64,000 nucleotides of DNA from Chlorops oryzae. Lineage: Eukaryota; Arthropoda; Insecta; Diptera; Chloropidae. The stretch covers positions 79,690,351-79,754,350 of the forward strand of contig CM035807.1 of assembly GCA_020466095.1 (NCBI GenBank). The letters run 5' to 3'. How positions within the stretch are numbered: the first letter of the stretch is position 1; each line of letters starts with the position of its first letter. The position numbers and the translations under genes are program-made. Below, one piece after another: positions 54,601 to 60,973 of the stretch. The notes beneath the pieces are model-generated. The model saw only the letters and a program-made list of their open reading frames with translations, had not been told where the DNA came from and made no database searches.

Positions 54601-56862
54601 TTCTAATTTTTTTTTTTTTTTTATAAATTCTTCTTGATTACACTTCATAATTGGGTTCAATGAAACTTTCCAAGAGAAGCAACGTTGATATAATACATAT
54701 TTATGTACTTCGTTTTTGCAACATTAAAAACTATAACAAGGAATGTATGTATGTTGGAGTGGCTGCCACTTAGGCCGTTTACCGGCCCATTGTTATACCA
54801 CGAGCGGTTTTCTTTTGTTTGTGTGAGTTTGTGTCTTTTTTCTGTAGTGTGCGATTTTTGAAAATTCAGTGCTATGCTTGGAACGTTACACTCCGTCTCG
54901 CCTGTGCCGAGAATCGAACCTAAAAAATTTGGAATCAAGAGCATAACACGCACCACCTTCGGTATCCCAGAGCTACCACAACGTGGAATACACGACTACA
55001 AAAATAATAGTTCAAAAGAACAAGTTAACTTTGTAAAATGAGTTTTTGTTTTTCGTTGAAAACTGATCTAATTCATAATTTAGAATTTTAGTTGAAATTT
55101 TGATTAAAAATTATTAAATCAATATACATATTTCGTTGAAAACGCACTGTTTAAAACGCCCGTTTTTCTTATATTTTACAGCATTAAATCACCGCCGGCA
55201 AACGGGCAAGGTTTGATTCTCGAAAATTCACAAACAACGCCAATCTCAGTGAAATCGGCAAACTATTCGCAAAAATCAACAGCATCAGCAAGAAGTAGTG
55301 CAACACCAGAGAGGAGCGGTGGGAATACTAACATCGAAAAAGCCAACATGCAGAATCATGTAATTGTCAACGAAACCTCACCGTCGAATGAAATTTCCAA
55401 ATTGATTAGCGGCGGAAAGAAAACTTTTTCAATTGAAACTCCGAAAGATGACGACATCATCGCAGATGACTATATTGAAGAATGCCTTTCGCACGATCCT
55501 AAAGAGACAAATGATGCACATCTGAAACGCAGTTCAAGCATCGCAAGCGTACAAAGTAAAACGGAAAGTATTAAAACACAACTGGAAGACTCGTCGCCAG
55601 CTATATCAGTTGCTCAATCCTTGAAATCGCTTCTCATCGAAGAGGATATTGAATGTGCCGATACGTTTTATTTGGTAGAAGAACTCGCCGACGAGCAATC
55701 GACTGCAATCGTTCCCAAGCCAACGAGCAACGATAATAATGGTGTCTCACCGACATCTGCGAAGACTAGAATAAAAACTCCTAATAAAGATGATGTACTT
55801 CACGATAAGGTCGATGGTGATATTGAACAAAAACTAACATCGGGTCAACGTTCCCCAACGATCGACGAACTGAAATCACTTTCTCGACGTAGTTCGTTGG
55901 TTAAATCGATGGATTGTTTATTCGATCGTGCACCACCGTCAACAGTAAAGCAATACTCTTCATACGATACAGCGACCGAGACCAGCTCGCAATCGAGTAA
56001 TCAGAATATAAAAACTGTGAGTACATCAACAACAAATATACCCATTAAGCCGCAGCATACACCATTAAAACAAAAGTCGAAGACAACATGTTCCCTACGC
56101 CATCACCGTCGAATTTCACCAGTGAAACAATCCATCAAAATGCAGCAAGCCGAATTGTATCCATCAACACTTCAAGGTTTCAATAAACCGCGTGAAGCAC
56201 TTCTCCAGACATTCGATCAACTCGATTCGACAAATTGGGAGATCGCCGTCCAAGGACTGAAATCACTGGTCCGTTTAATTCGCTACCATCCCGAATTTCT
56301 TGACGCTCAAATGCATATGGTCTGCATTCAATTGACACGTTCGGTTCGGAATTTACGCTCACAGGTCGCACGTGCTGCTTGTCAGGCGGCAACGGAAATT
56401 TTCGAAATCAAATCAAAAGCATTGGAACAAGAATGCGATGATTTGATTTGTGCTTTGCTCCATCGTACAGCCGATACGAATCGTTTCTTGCGTGCAGATG
56501 CAAATCGAGCTCTAGAGTCAATGTGCAATAGTTTATCCCCAATAAAAATTCTTAATATCCTTACGACAAAAGGAGCTCTCCATCAACACGCTTTGGTTCG
56601 TACAACAGCTGCGAAATTGCTCAATGAACTTGTTGCCCGTTTAGGATGCGAGAAAATCTATGAAATGCAACGTGATAATCGCAACAAGTTCTTCTTGACG
56701 GGTGCTAATCTACTGCTCGAAGGAAGCTTGGAAACGCGCAACTATGCCAAGTCACTGTTCCGTTTATTGTCCCAACATCCTAGCTATGATCGTCTACTCT
56801 TGGAAGTAATACCGACACGTATTTTTCGCAATGTCGAAAAGACTTTAAAGAGCATTCGATAA
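23687..56862 (+). CDS. TOGARAM/Crescerin-family TOG-array protein
   Basis: Microtubule-regulating TOG-array protein. Family members (TOGARAM1/2, C. elegans CHE-12) act on axonemal tubulin in cilia. I join ten exons: 23687-24605, 24783-25846, 33102-33449, 33688-34190, 34265-34340, 36428-36500, 36826-37027, 38879-39108, 39173-39377, 55182-56862. All donors are GT and all acceptors AG. Phases agree at every junction, and the total is 5301 nt, or 1766 residues plus stop. The ATG at 23687 follows an in-frame stop at 23606; a second ATG lies at 23702. Three TOG/HEAT modules are visible, at about residues 113-305, 662-890 and 1530-1766. Vertebrate TOGARAM1 has four, so one may be lost or too divergent to see. 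Linkers are Ser/Thr/Pro/Gln-rich. Poly(A) signals lie at 56920 and 57060. Confidence 0.8.
24783..25846 (+). CDS. TOG gene exon 2: disordered linker
   Basis: The acceptor is ATATTTACAG at 24782. Codons from a split AAG read on as TSDRSAWHNIPKQ. The rest is Ser/Thr/Pro/Asn-rich with many SP/TP sites, and contains KRVTFGG at 25193-25213. It ends with the conserved-looking KSWEDLGIVDYDTIDDLRSG. The donor GTAAGT at 25847 is in phase 0. Confidence 0.8.
26779..26930. repeat. Pogo/Tc-like MITE fragment, copy 1
   Basis: The tract contains CTCTTAAGTGGACACC, CTCTTAAGCGGACACC and TTTTTAGGTCCCGTAGATGT, followed by TGTCCGCTAAAA. Repeats of 'TTAAG-GGACA' type are seen at ends of pogo/Tigger-like insect elements. 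The second copy at 28145 shares the TTTTTAGGTCCC block. Family assignment is tentative. Confidence 0.45.
28145..28236. repeat. Pogo/Tc-like MITE fragment, copy 2
   Basis: CTCAAATAGGTTCTTTTTAA, then GTGGGCGCCTTGG, AAGCGGA and ATTTTTAGGTCCCATAGC align with 26845-26915. Shared order and spacing mark it as the same repeat family, truncated relative to copy 1. Confidence 0.5.
28935..29123 (+). CDS. Possible 62-residue single-pass membrane micropeptide
   Basis: Not recognised. From ATG 28935 the frame gives MQWGPWKPAQKPALRRSNE, a short polar region, then one hydrophobic segment (RASIVVAISLGALIVLTTF) and a short Phe/Leu/Pro-rich end. Base composition is more balanced than the flanking AT-rich intron, and the frame stays open upstream to about 28827. 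It lies on the same strand inside intron 2 of the TOG gene. It could be a nested small gene, the last exon of one, or part of an unknown repeat. Confidence 0.4.
   Translation: MQWGPWKPAQKPALRRSNEINGSFTDMRYVRASIVVAISLGALIVLTTFRFDFLPLPGMLFP
29580..30071. mobile_element. TA-flanked element with CAGGGTGTTCCG ends
   Basis: Terminal inverted repeats CAGGGTGTTCCG at both ends, flanked by TA on each side. The length is 492 bp. The interior is AT-rich with no coding capacity. TA flanks suggest a Tc1/mariner-type non-autonomous element. The end motif resembles the right end of the element at 3141-3464. Confidence 0.65.
30458..30659 (+). mobile_element. GGGCNATTCCA-family MITE, intact copy
   Basis: Starts GGGCAATTCCACGCAAAACG and ends GACTAAATGGAATACCC, weak inverted repeats. 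The length is 202 bp. The right third (TATGAGCTTAAACCTAA, then GTGACGGGTGTGAC) aligns with 20898-20950, and its reverse complement aligns with 51278-51400. This makes it the least disturbed of three copies. Confidence 0.65.
30820..31045. mobile_element. MITE with ~60-bp inverted repeats
   Basis: The left arm starts CAGGGGTGTCACAGAATCCG and the right end is GGATTCTTTGACAACCCTG. Reverse-complemented, the arms match for about 60 bp with scattered differences. The length is 226 bp. AAT occurs on both sides, but a duplication is not convincing. Confidence 0.65.
33102..33449 (+). CDS. TOG gene exon 3: first half of TOG2
   Basis: The acceptor is TATATTTTCAG at 33101. Codons NWRHRLQGVLQLEDAL open a second helical TOG module. 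It starts and ends in phase 0, with donor GTAAGT at 33450. A 7.3-kb intron separates it from exon 2. Confidence 0.85.
33688..34190 (+). CDS. TOG gene exon 4: second half of TOG2
   Basis: The acceptor is TTCTGTTTAG at 33687. Codons FREHALQMVMYALMTHP continue the HEAT repeats, with RRVRQAALDVLAILGEV typical of TOG domains. The module closes with VAADGTVQYTLRLNG. The donor GTAAGA at 34191 leaves phase 2. Confidence 0.85.
34265..34340 (+). CDS. TOG gene exon 5 (76 bp)
   Basis: Poly-T followed by AATAG precedes the exon. It completes a Gly codon and reads NVPNAGCIQKDFKN and LDEQQRSYGLH. The donor is GTAAAT. Support is from phase continuity (2 in, 0 out) and the absence of stops. Confidence 0.65.
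34706..34977 (+). mobile_element. CCCAGCGG-family MITE, copy 1
   Basis: Starts CCCAGCGGGCAACGGTGCCT and ends CTGTAGGCAGCATTTCGG. It carries the family's diagnostic internal blocks: GCTTACTTTATGTGGTGGTG, CTCTACAAAACGGCG and GGTTCATTGCTTCTGTAGG. It lies in intron 5 of the TOG gene. Confidence 0.7.
36428..36500 (+). CDS. TOG gene exon 6 (73 bp)
   Basis: The acceptor is TTTTTCCTAG at 36427, the reading is GNYQSYKLQHVLGSNFSL, and the donor is GTAAGT at 36501. Phase 0 in and 1 out match exons 5 and 7. It is short, so support rests on splice sites and phase. Confidence 0.6.
36826..37027 (+). CDS. TOG gene exon 7
   Basis: The acceptor is ATTCTTTTCAG. Codons VDYLNLKNRRLIAKSCSD lead into a Ser/Thr/Gly-rich linker ending QAVNSR. 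The donor GTAAAT at 37028 leaves phase 2. Confidence 0.7.
37356..38092. mobile_element. TTAA-flanked element, 17-bp perfect terminal repeats
   Basis: Perfect 17-bp inverted repeats (GGGGGTCTTCTCATTGA, 37360-37376 and 38072-38088) are bounded by TTAA on both sides. This is a piggyBac-like (or Kolobok-like) target duplication. The length is 729 bp without the flanks. Inside is a second perfect 16-bp inverted pair, TTCTCGGGTGAACCTC (37637-37652) and its complement (37778-37793). No transposase is visible. It lies in intron 7 of the TOG gene. Confidence 0.75.
38280..38497. mobile_element. CAGCCC-family element, diverged copy
   Basis: The left arm CAGCCCGGTTCCTAATATTC and the right arm GGGGAATATTCATTTTGAAT are inverted and related to the elements at 20671 and 23030. 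TTA flanks both proposed ends, but the right terminus has diverged. It lies in the same intron as the TTAA element. Confidence 0.5.
38879..39108 (+). CDS. TOG gene exon 8: Tyr/Gln-rich linker
   Basis: The acceptor is TTCGTTTTAG at 38878. Codons FPSMSSKLTYMHLHKQ continue into a Tyr/Pro/Gln-rich stretch with a polyQ run. The donor GTTTAA at 39109 is weak, but phase 1 joins cleanly to exon 9. Confidence 0.65.
39173..39377 (+). CDS. TOG gene exon 9
   Basis: The acceptor is TTATATTCCAG, only 64 nt after exon 8. It reads ESFRKIETHHKQQSNA to VRRFVNVEKFMQPR. The donor GTGAGT at 39378 leaves phase 2, the phase required by the last exon 15.8 kb downstream. Confidence 0.7.
39900..43950 (-). pseudogene. 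Dead LOA/I-like non-LTR retrotransposon (minus)
   Basis: Read 5' to 3' on the minus strand: ORF1-like Pro/Lys-rich fragments (about 43.4-43.1 kb); the endonuclease end with SGHRCVRF near 42.6 kb; an endonuclease-RT linker with PWWNPKLSKLRKE near 42.4 kb; RT pieces with SVDIEGAFDNATFD near 41.55 kb and EVKYLGVILDHKLKWNTHI near 41.05 kb; RNase H-like SGVPGNEIAEEMAN near 40.62 kb; and a Cys/His-type C terminus near 40.35 kb. Frames are broken by many stops and shifts, and the usual YADD box reads NAYDV. An RNase H after RT suggests the LOA or I group (inference). End points are approximate. Confidence 0.75.
40136..40187. repeat. Strong hairpin at LINE 3' region
   Basis: The 21-base arms at 40136-40156 (CTCTCACAGAACTTCTTGGT plus T) and 40167-40187 pair with one mismatch, which would be a G-U pair in RNA, around a 10-base loop. 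It sits just beyond the last coding remnants on the LINE's minus strand, where some non-LTR elements carry a 3' stem-loop read by their reverse transcriptase. Confidence 0.7.
44178..44420 (-). mobile_element. CCCAGCGG-family MITE, copy 2 (minus)
   Basis: Begins CCCAGCGGCGAAAATGCTGC, the reverse-complement type of end seen at 50345. It contains AAGTAAGCTATTGGTAGGCA and two units of the TATACGAGAYTG...GCCTRCC minisatellite in inverted orientation relative to copies 1 and 3. The far end is not clear. Confidence 0.6.
44851..45195. mobile_element. hAT-type element with 8-bp duplication
   Basis: The left end CAGCGGCGGATTAGAG and the right end AAATCCGGCACTG are inverted repeats. GGGGCCC-rich subterminal blocks match in inverted order. 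A perfect 8-bp direct repeat, CGCATGAA, flanks both sides (44843-44850 and 45196-45203). The length is 345 bp and no ORF is present. Confidence 0.8.
45527..46314. mobile_element. CAGCCAACCAT-ended foldback-like element
   Basis: Termini CAGCCAACCATATGCGGAG and CTCCAATGGTTGGCTG are inverted. The interior is full of GGAGTCC/GGACTCC and GGAGCG motifs, including two adjacent repeats of about 60 bp (45541-45600 and 45604-45664). The length is 788 bp. No target duplication is evident. Confidence 0.6.
46860..47502. repeat. Interspersed repeat with internal tandem duplication
   Basis: The left part has CATCCTGTGTCGAGGGTAGG and GTCCGTCTGTCTATATAG, phrases typical of dispersed fly repeats. The right part holds two direct copies (47124-47338 and 47339-47502), each starting AAAAGTGGGCGTCGTAAAA and ending near GGCAGGATCGCCTGTCTATA. 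The second lacks about 50 bases. Related AAGTAGGCGTGGCAAATGGG text near 45380-45400 hints at an older copy to the left. Confidence 0.6.
48501..48838 (+). CDS. Probable alternative first exon of TOG gene
   Basis: ATG at 48501 opens 112 codons (MSNSCCSINFENTSN start). The Ser/Lys/His-rich sequence contains a SYCCICCHDGHKK cluster. A strong donor, GTAAGT at 48839, leaves phase 2, the phase required by exon 10 at 55182. Spliced, it gives a 672-residue protein containing only the C-terminal linker and last TOG. There is no good acceptor just upstream and an in-frame stop precedes the ATG, so a promoter-proximal exon is more likely than a cassette. It could instead be a separate gene or a chance ORF. 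Confidence 0.5.
49018..50345 (+). mobile_element. CCCAGCGG-family MITE, copy 3, interrupted
   Basis: Left part 49018-49204 (CCCAGCGGCCAACAGTGCCT) and right part 50262-50345 (ending TTTTGGCCGCCGGG) together match copy 1. The left part contains two tandem units of about 45 bp built on AAGTATACGAGA and GTAGGCGAACTGCCTACCAA. The middle is displaced by the element at 49205-50261. Confidence 0.7.
49205..50261. mobile_element. GTCGA-rich element nested in CCCAGCGG MITE
   Basis: Ends TCCCAAGTAGCAAAATAGG and CTATTTTGCTGCTTGGGA are inverted repeats (about 23 bp, three differences), with TA on both flanks. Across 1057 bp the sequence is dominated by variations of AAGTCGA, AGGTCGA, GACTTGAAGTCGA and TCGACTT, in both orientations. 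No protein is recognisable. It is younger than the MITE it splits. Confidence 0.7.
51278..51457 (-). mobile_element. GGGCNATTCCA-family MITE, copy 3 (minus)
   Basis: CACTTTTTAGGTCTTAGCTC and TGATTCTAAAGGATTTAAAA match the reverse complement of the copy at 30458. The left end is GGGCAATTCC. The right end (GAATTAGGG) has diverged, so the boundary is approximate. Confidence 0.55.
51657..51926 (+). mobile_element. tRNA-derived SINE, copy A, with 12-bp duplication
   Basis: The body 51669-51914 has an A-box-like GTGGCTCTGGGATAGCG, a perfect B box GGTTCGATTCC (51724-51734), an unrelated body with GCACACTACATAAAAAGACA, and a tail of CTAC/ACCT repeats. It is flanked by a perfect direct repeat, TAGGCCCGTTTG (51657-51668 and 51915-51926). 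This is a complete, recent-looking LINE-mobilised SINE. Confidence 0.85.
52071..53352 (-). pseudogene. mariner element with broken transposase
   Basis: A 1282-bp element with inverted repeats of about 28 bp (TTAGGTGTA...AAATCCATTATTTTT) and TA on both flanks. On the minus strand the transposase starts near 53168 (MDISKEKIRYILQFFFDKG), with HTH-like VSIAKELKIAQKTVWNH. The catalytic Asp residues of a D,D34D mariner are visible in TGDEKW, HQDNARPH and YSPDLAPSDHHLF. A frameshift near 52850, an in-frame TAG near 52675 and a second shift near 52300 disable it. Sequence style suggests the mellifera/cecropia side of mariner (tentative). Confidence 0.9.
53406..53677 (+). mobile_element. tRNA-derived SINE, copy B, with 10-bp duplication
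   Basis: Body 53416-53667 matches copy A over its length (GTGGCTCTGGGATAGCGTAG; AGTTCGATTCC; GGCCTAAGTGGCAGCCACTT). Flanks are TATACTCCTG on both sides. The A-rich run inside is longer than in copy A. It lies just beyond the mariner. Confidence 0.85.
54744..54982 (-). mobile_element. tRNA-derived SINE, copy C (minus)
   Basis: The reverse complement reads GTAGCTCTGGGATACCG, then GGTTCGATTCTCGGC, and GCCTAAGTGGCAGCCACT, with a short ACAT-type tail. It is more diverged than A and B, and no clear duplication is seen beyond GGAAT. Confidence 0.75.
55182..56862 (+). CDS. TOG gene exon 10: linker and C-terminal TOG
   Basis: The acceptor is TATATTTTACAG at 55181. The first base completes a Ser codon. 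About 310 residues of Ser/Thr/Lys-rich linker precede a helical module from LYPSTLQGFNKPREAL to FRNVEKTLKSIR. This module includes RSVRNLRSQVARAACQAA, typical of the last TOGARAM TOG, and a conserved-looking DANRALESMC helix. TAA stop at 56860. Confidence 0.85.
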
Positions 56863-57061
56863 GAGGCCAGAGCCACTGCGAACAGGACTTGCTGACACTC
56901 TGCATGCATCTAGTTATTTAATAAACAAAAAAAGCTGTAAATACCTTACACAAGAACGTAAATCATTTGCACGACTTCATTTGTTTATAAATCGCCATCA
57001 AAGTAAATATTTAACTAATTTTAAGTTTTTAGTCTCGATATTTGTTTTGATCAATAGCCAA

Positions 57062-57669
57062 TAAAGAACATTTTGTCTTTTTGTCTTTAATACAAAGGAA
57101 TTCTGAACATGAATCGAGAGCTAAGATCTTGCTATCACAAAGAACAAGAACATAATCCAATATATTTTCGATCCAAGCAGAAACGGCAACAGTTATAATA
57201 TGGATTTTATAAATAATATGGCAGGAACCGAAATAATTTGTTTAGACTCTTTTCTCTCTTTCTCGCCAGAACCAGAATCAGGTATACATCGAAATAATCA
57301 AGCGAGAATGAATCCAATTCAAATGCCATTTATATTTTCTGGTTACGGACGTTCCTTTGTGTTCCTGTTCTTTGTGACAAAAAATTGTAAAGATTTTCAT
57401 AGAATTTCTAATTTAGTTTTTATTTACAGGAATGGGAGCCTTCTTGAAGAAATTTAGTTATGGTATAAATGGGATCCAAGTAAAGGTATTCTAATATCTA
57501 GTTACTAATTCAATCGTATTTCATTCATACCGAGAGTCAAAATTGATACGAATACATATAAATTAAATTTCAATTATATAAATAATGGTAACTATGAGCT
57601 ATCGTTTTCCACTGAAATTATATATTCAATGACACAATCAACCGCCTCATCCTCTCCAGAATCCCTATG
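57062..57669. other. Gap between convergent TOG and RBM7-like genes
   Basis: TOG poly(A) signals AATAAA lie at 56920-56925 and 57060-57065. On the minus strand an AATAAA at 57424-57419 could serve the RBM7-like gene. The plus-strand frame at 57200-57457 has no supporting context and is treated as chance. Otherwise I see nothing. Confidence 0.5.
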
Positions 57670-58901
57670 CTAGGAATAGTAACTACTTCGTTTATCATTA
57701 TGTCGAGTCCTATTGTTTCGGTCCTCGTAATAATGATCACGTCCCCTTTCGCGATCACGTTCTCTTTCACGTTCACGTTCACGTTCCCTTTCACGATCAC
57801 GTCCCCTTTCACGATCACGAGGAGAATCTGACCTTCTTATGTCCTGCGCACGATCTCTAGCACTTCGATCTCGCGATCCATGATCTCTTTCATTGTAACG
57901 TCCATCGTGGCGATTATCCTTTCTATGATTGTCGGCATTGTCAGCAAACGGATTGGCTTTGCCTAGCAAGCTTTTGTTGTCGAAATCCCAATTCGGTGGC
58001 AGCAGACGTTTCATCAAGGGTGGAGCATTCAAATTATTTTTGTATTTGATTGCAATGGGTTTTCCGTACAATGACACTCCCTGGAACAGATTTATTGCGT
58101 ACGGTGCACTGTTTTTATGTGCGTAAGTTATAAAAGCGAATTTTCGGTTTTTCGGCATGTGCACCCGCTCTAGTGGACCAGCTTGCAAAAACAGTTCATA
58201 GAGTATTTCCTCGTCCACGCGGTCTTCCAAATTGGCCACAAAAATCGTCTTAAGAATTTCCTCGTCCTCGGAATCTTCTCCATCTAAGTCAATTGAGGTT
58301 CTGCAACATATGTGAAAAAATAGGTGGACTTAAAAGGACATGCTTCAAACATACATATGACATAACTTGCAATTTACTTATAACTGTAATATTTACATGT
58401 TAGTACATTATTAAGGAAATCTTTAAAACTAGACCCATGTTTCATGGTATGACGTGAGTCCTAAGCGCGATGGTGGCCATATTAACCTTATCTTAAGAAT
58501 TTCTGTTGTTGAACAGCAAAACGATTCAATTCCAGTTTTGTTTTGTGCGGATAGTTACTTTAGTCGTTTTTCCATGAAAATAAGTCGTTTTTCTCGTGAA
58601 ATGTGGATTGAAAACAGGATTGTGATTTGGATTCATTTTTTATTTTTTAATAAAAATAATTATTTAAGCAGCAAATTTCCGTTATAAAAGCATTTTTGCT
58701 ACAAAATGGACTTAAGTTGTTTTGCCGATCAACCACAGGTTTATATTTTTAGCTATGTACTTACATTTGTTGGAGTTGTTGTTGTTGGTGTTGTTGTTGT
58801 GGATACAAGGGAATCGATATGTTTAGAATATTATTAATTTGATGCATCTGCTGCATTTGCATCAGCATGCGTTCCATCTGGGCGAGTTGGGCAGGATTCA
58901 T
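57670..58901 (-). CDS. RBM7-like RRM protein (NEXT complex adaptor)
   Basis: Two exons on the minus strand: 58901-58765 (ATG at 58901, donor GTAAGT) and 58300-57670 (acceptor TATGTTGCAG), with 768 nt in frame, 255 residues. The N terminus is Met/Gln-rich. One RRM follows at about residues 63-137, with RNP2 IFVANL and RNP1 RKFAFITY; EILYELFLQAGPLERVHMPK and the segment after RNP1 match the RBM7/RBM11 pattern. The C terminus is Arg/Asp/Glu/Ser-rich with an alternating RE/RD run and ends RSSYYS. RBM7 with ZCCHC8 and MTR4 forms the nuclear exosome targeting complex that directs unstable nuclear RNAs to decay (established in vertebrates; role here inferred). Acidic DLDGEDSEDEE precedes the RRM. 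Confidence 0.85.
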
Positions 58902-59582
58902 TGTTGTCACTGATGCAAAACAAATTCAATCAGCAGAGTCACAACGGATACAACCAATGTCGCGAATAGAGCTGAGAAACTATCAAGACGATATATTGCT
59001 ATATGTGGCACTCCCAACAACAACCGAATTAGTGATGGTAGAATGTTTTGAGTACTCACTCAATTTTGTAACTAAGCATTCTTGCGTTGAAATTTTTTAA
59101 TGTTTTCTTTTTAGTATACAACCTTTTAGGTTTTTGATGAAATATTATGCAATACTGTGCCCTTTTCAAGAGAGGAGTTCGAAAAATAAGTAGTTTTTGT
59201 ATTCATTTTAGCATGATTTTTTATAAGTACTTGAGCCATTAGTTTGGTATCGAGCGAGAATTTTTTCTACATCACTGAAAAGTTCATATCAGCTGTTCTG
59301 TTTTGTAAACAAACATTCGGTCATATTCGAAGCATGAGTGCTCTTCTTTAGCGTTGTTGAAGAACAAAAGGAAAATTTCACGTAAAGATTTTTGATATTA
59401 TATAAAAACCATATTTTAGTCGAAAAAAATGAGTTTTAACAAAAAATATTTGACGAACACTTACACATGTATATGAGTTATACCAAACATTTTGGTACAT
59501 GTTACAAGATTTGAAAAGATTTGTTAGACCGGACCCGGAATTTCTCGGGGACGTGCTACGTTTTTGATTTTGCCATAAGAAT
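58902..59582. other. Upstream region of RBM7-like gene
   Basis: AT-rich sequence with no convincing frame. It should hold the promoter and 5' UTR of the RBM7-like gene, but I cannot place a TATA or initiator with confidence. Confidence 0.4.
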
Positions 59583-60516
59583 GAGGCCTTTTACATTAGT
59601 CAATAGTTGACCGTCAATTCTCATTTTCAGTACAAAACGATAACATATCGTTATCGAAAAGTTGAGCGTTTTTTGGTTGCACGTACTCGCTCAATCCGTC
59701 TTTGCTCTCTTTCGTTTATCGAACTTATCGATGGCTGGGAGCAAATTTCTGATATTTATTTTATTCGTTTTCGTTGTTCGTGGAGACAGCATCGCATACT
59801 ATTATATGTTATTACTTATTTTTCTTGATCAATATTTTAGGATCTTACATTCTTGTATAGACCGAAAACTATACATTGAAGGCTTATTTTTATGTTATAA
59901 TAAATTAAGAAAAATGTGATGAATATAATTTAAATTTAAGGCGAAACTCCATAAATGACGGCAATGACGGATGCTGCGGTATACGCGGCAAAGGTGAAAA
60001 CATTTGAGTTGCTTCCATTGAATCAATGTATTGAAATGTATTTAAATGGAAGCAGCTACATCTCTATCGCATGAAATGTTCCGTCGTTTCTGGAGTTTCG
60101 CCTTTATTATTTTGACTATATGAAAAGCGTATAGATAGTTTACTCTTACAAATTGTATATAGAATATATTTTCAAACAGAAAAATTTAACAGCTACTAAA
60201 AATTGTCTTTTCAAAAAGCATTTTTAATTCAAGCATTTTGAAATAGTCCTTAGCATCAATAATTAAATTCATTAAAACAAAACAGGTAGTGCCGTATTTA
60301 TGTTTCTGCTATCAACCCTTAATCAGAGATACATAATTTATGTTGCTAGTATCTTATTAAATATCACCCCTGTGTGGAAGAGGAAAATGTCATAAAAGGC
60401 ATACAAAGCACGAATTGACGATCAATTCTTTCGAGTAAGTGTAAAAGCGAATGCAACTCCAAAAGGCAATATCGATAGGAATTGACGGTCAACTATTGAC
60501 TAATGTAAAAGGCCTC
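59583..60516. mobile_element. DNA element with perfect 38-bp terminal repeats
   Basis: Arms 59583-59620 and 60479-60516 are perfect inverted repeats of 38 bp, starting GAGGCCTTTTACATTAGTC and continuing AATAGTTGACCGTCAATTC. The total is 934 bp. No transposase is recognised. The flanks show no obvious duplication, so the superfamily is unknown. A smaller inverted-repeat element lies inside. Confidence 0.75.
59938..60104. mobile_element. Small nested MITE (AAGGCGAAACTCC ends)
   Basis: The left end AAGGCGAAACTCCATAAATG and the right end TTTCTGGAGTTTCGCCTT are inverted repeats (13 bp perfect, about 25 bp imperfect). The length is 167 bp, inside the 934-bp element. Confidence 0.6.
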
Positions 60517-60973
60517 TTTGACAAAAAAAAAATCGAGTGACACCAGGGACGAAAATCGCAGTAGATTTTAAGCTTTTCGCAGTGTCGCAGTAGATGTCAA
60601 AAATTTCAAAAAAACGCAGTAGATCTACTGCAATTGCAGTAAAGTTGCAACCCTGCTTCAGCGGCTGAAGTAAATATCGATTGTTCGAAGTTCGAGCAGA
60701 ATGGCTCCTAATGGCCAAATGTAATTGCTAGCGTTGGCGATTTCCCGCAATTTCGGGTATTTCGGACTCTTGATTACTTTGGCAAGTACAAAAACTACAT
60801 CACCGTATTAACCGTAACTGTAGATCAAAAGGCGCAAAAATGAAAAACGAGATTTGTGAATAAGTTTTTATGTTCATACACACCCGAATAAGTGCCAAAA
60901 CAGTAAAATTACTTTAAATAACAGGTATAGTTTCTCTATTCATTTAAATTTTATTTCCCTAAATGCTATTGAA

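Larger units (their letters stand above)
39378..55181 (+). other. TOG gene intron 9 (15.8 kb), transposon-rich
   Basis: This intron holds the dead LINE, two copies of the CCCAGCGG family, the hAT element, the GGAGTCC-rich element, the tandem repeat, the GTCGA-rich insertion, three SINEs and the mariner. It also holds the probable alternative first exon at 48501. Stretches 47503-48480 and 50346-51277 show nothing else I can support. Confidence 0.6.
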
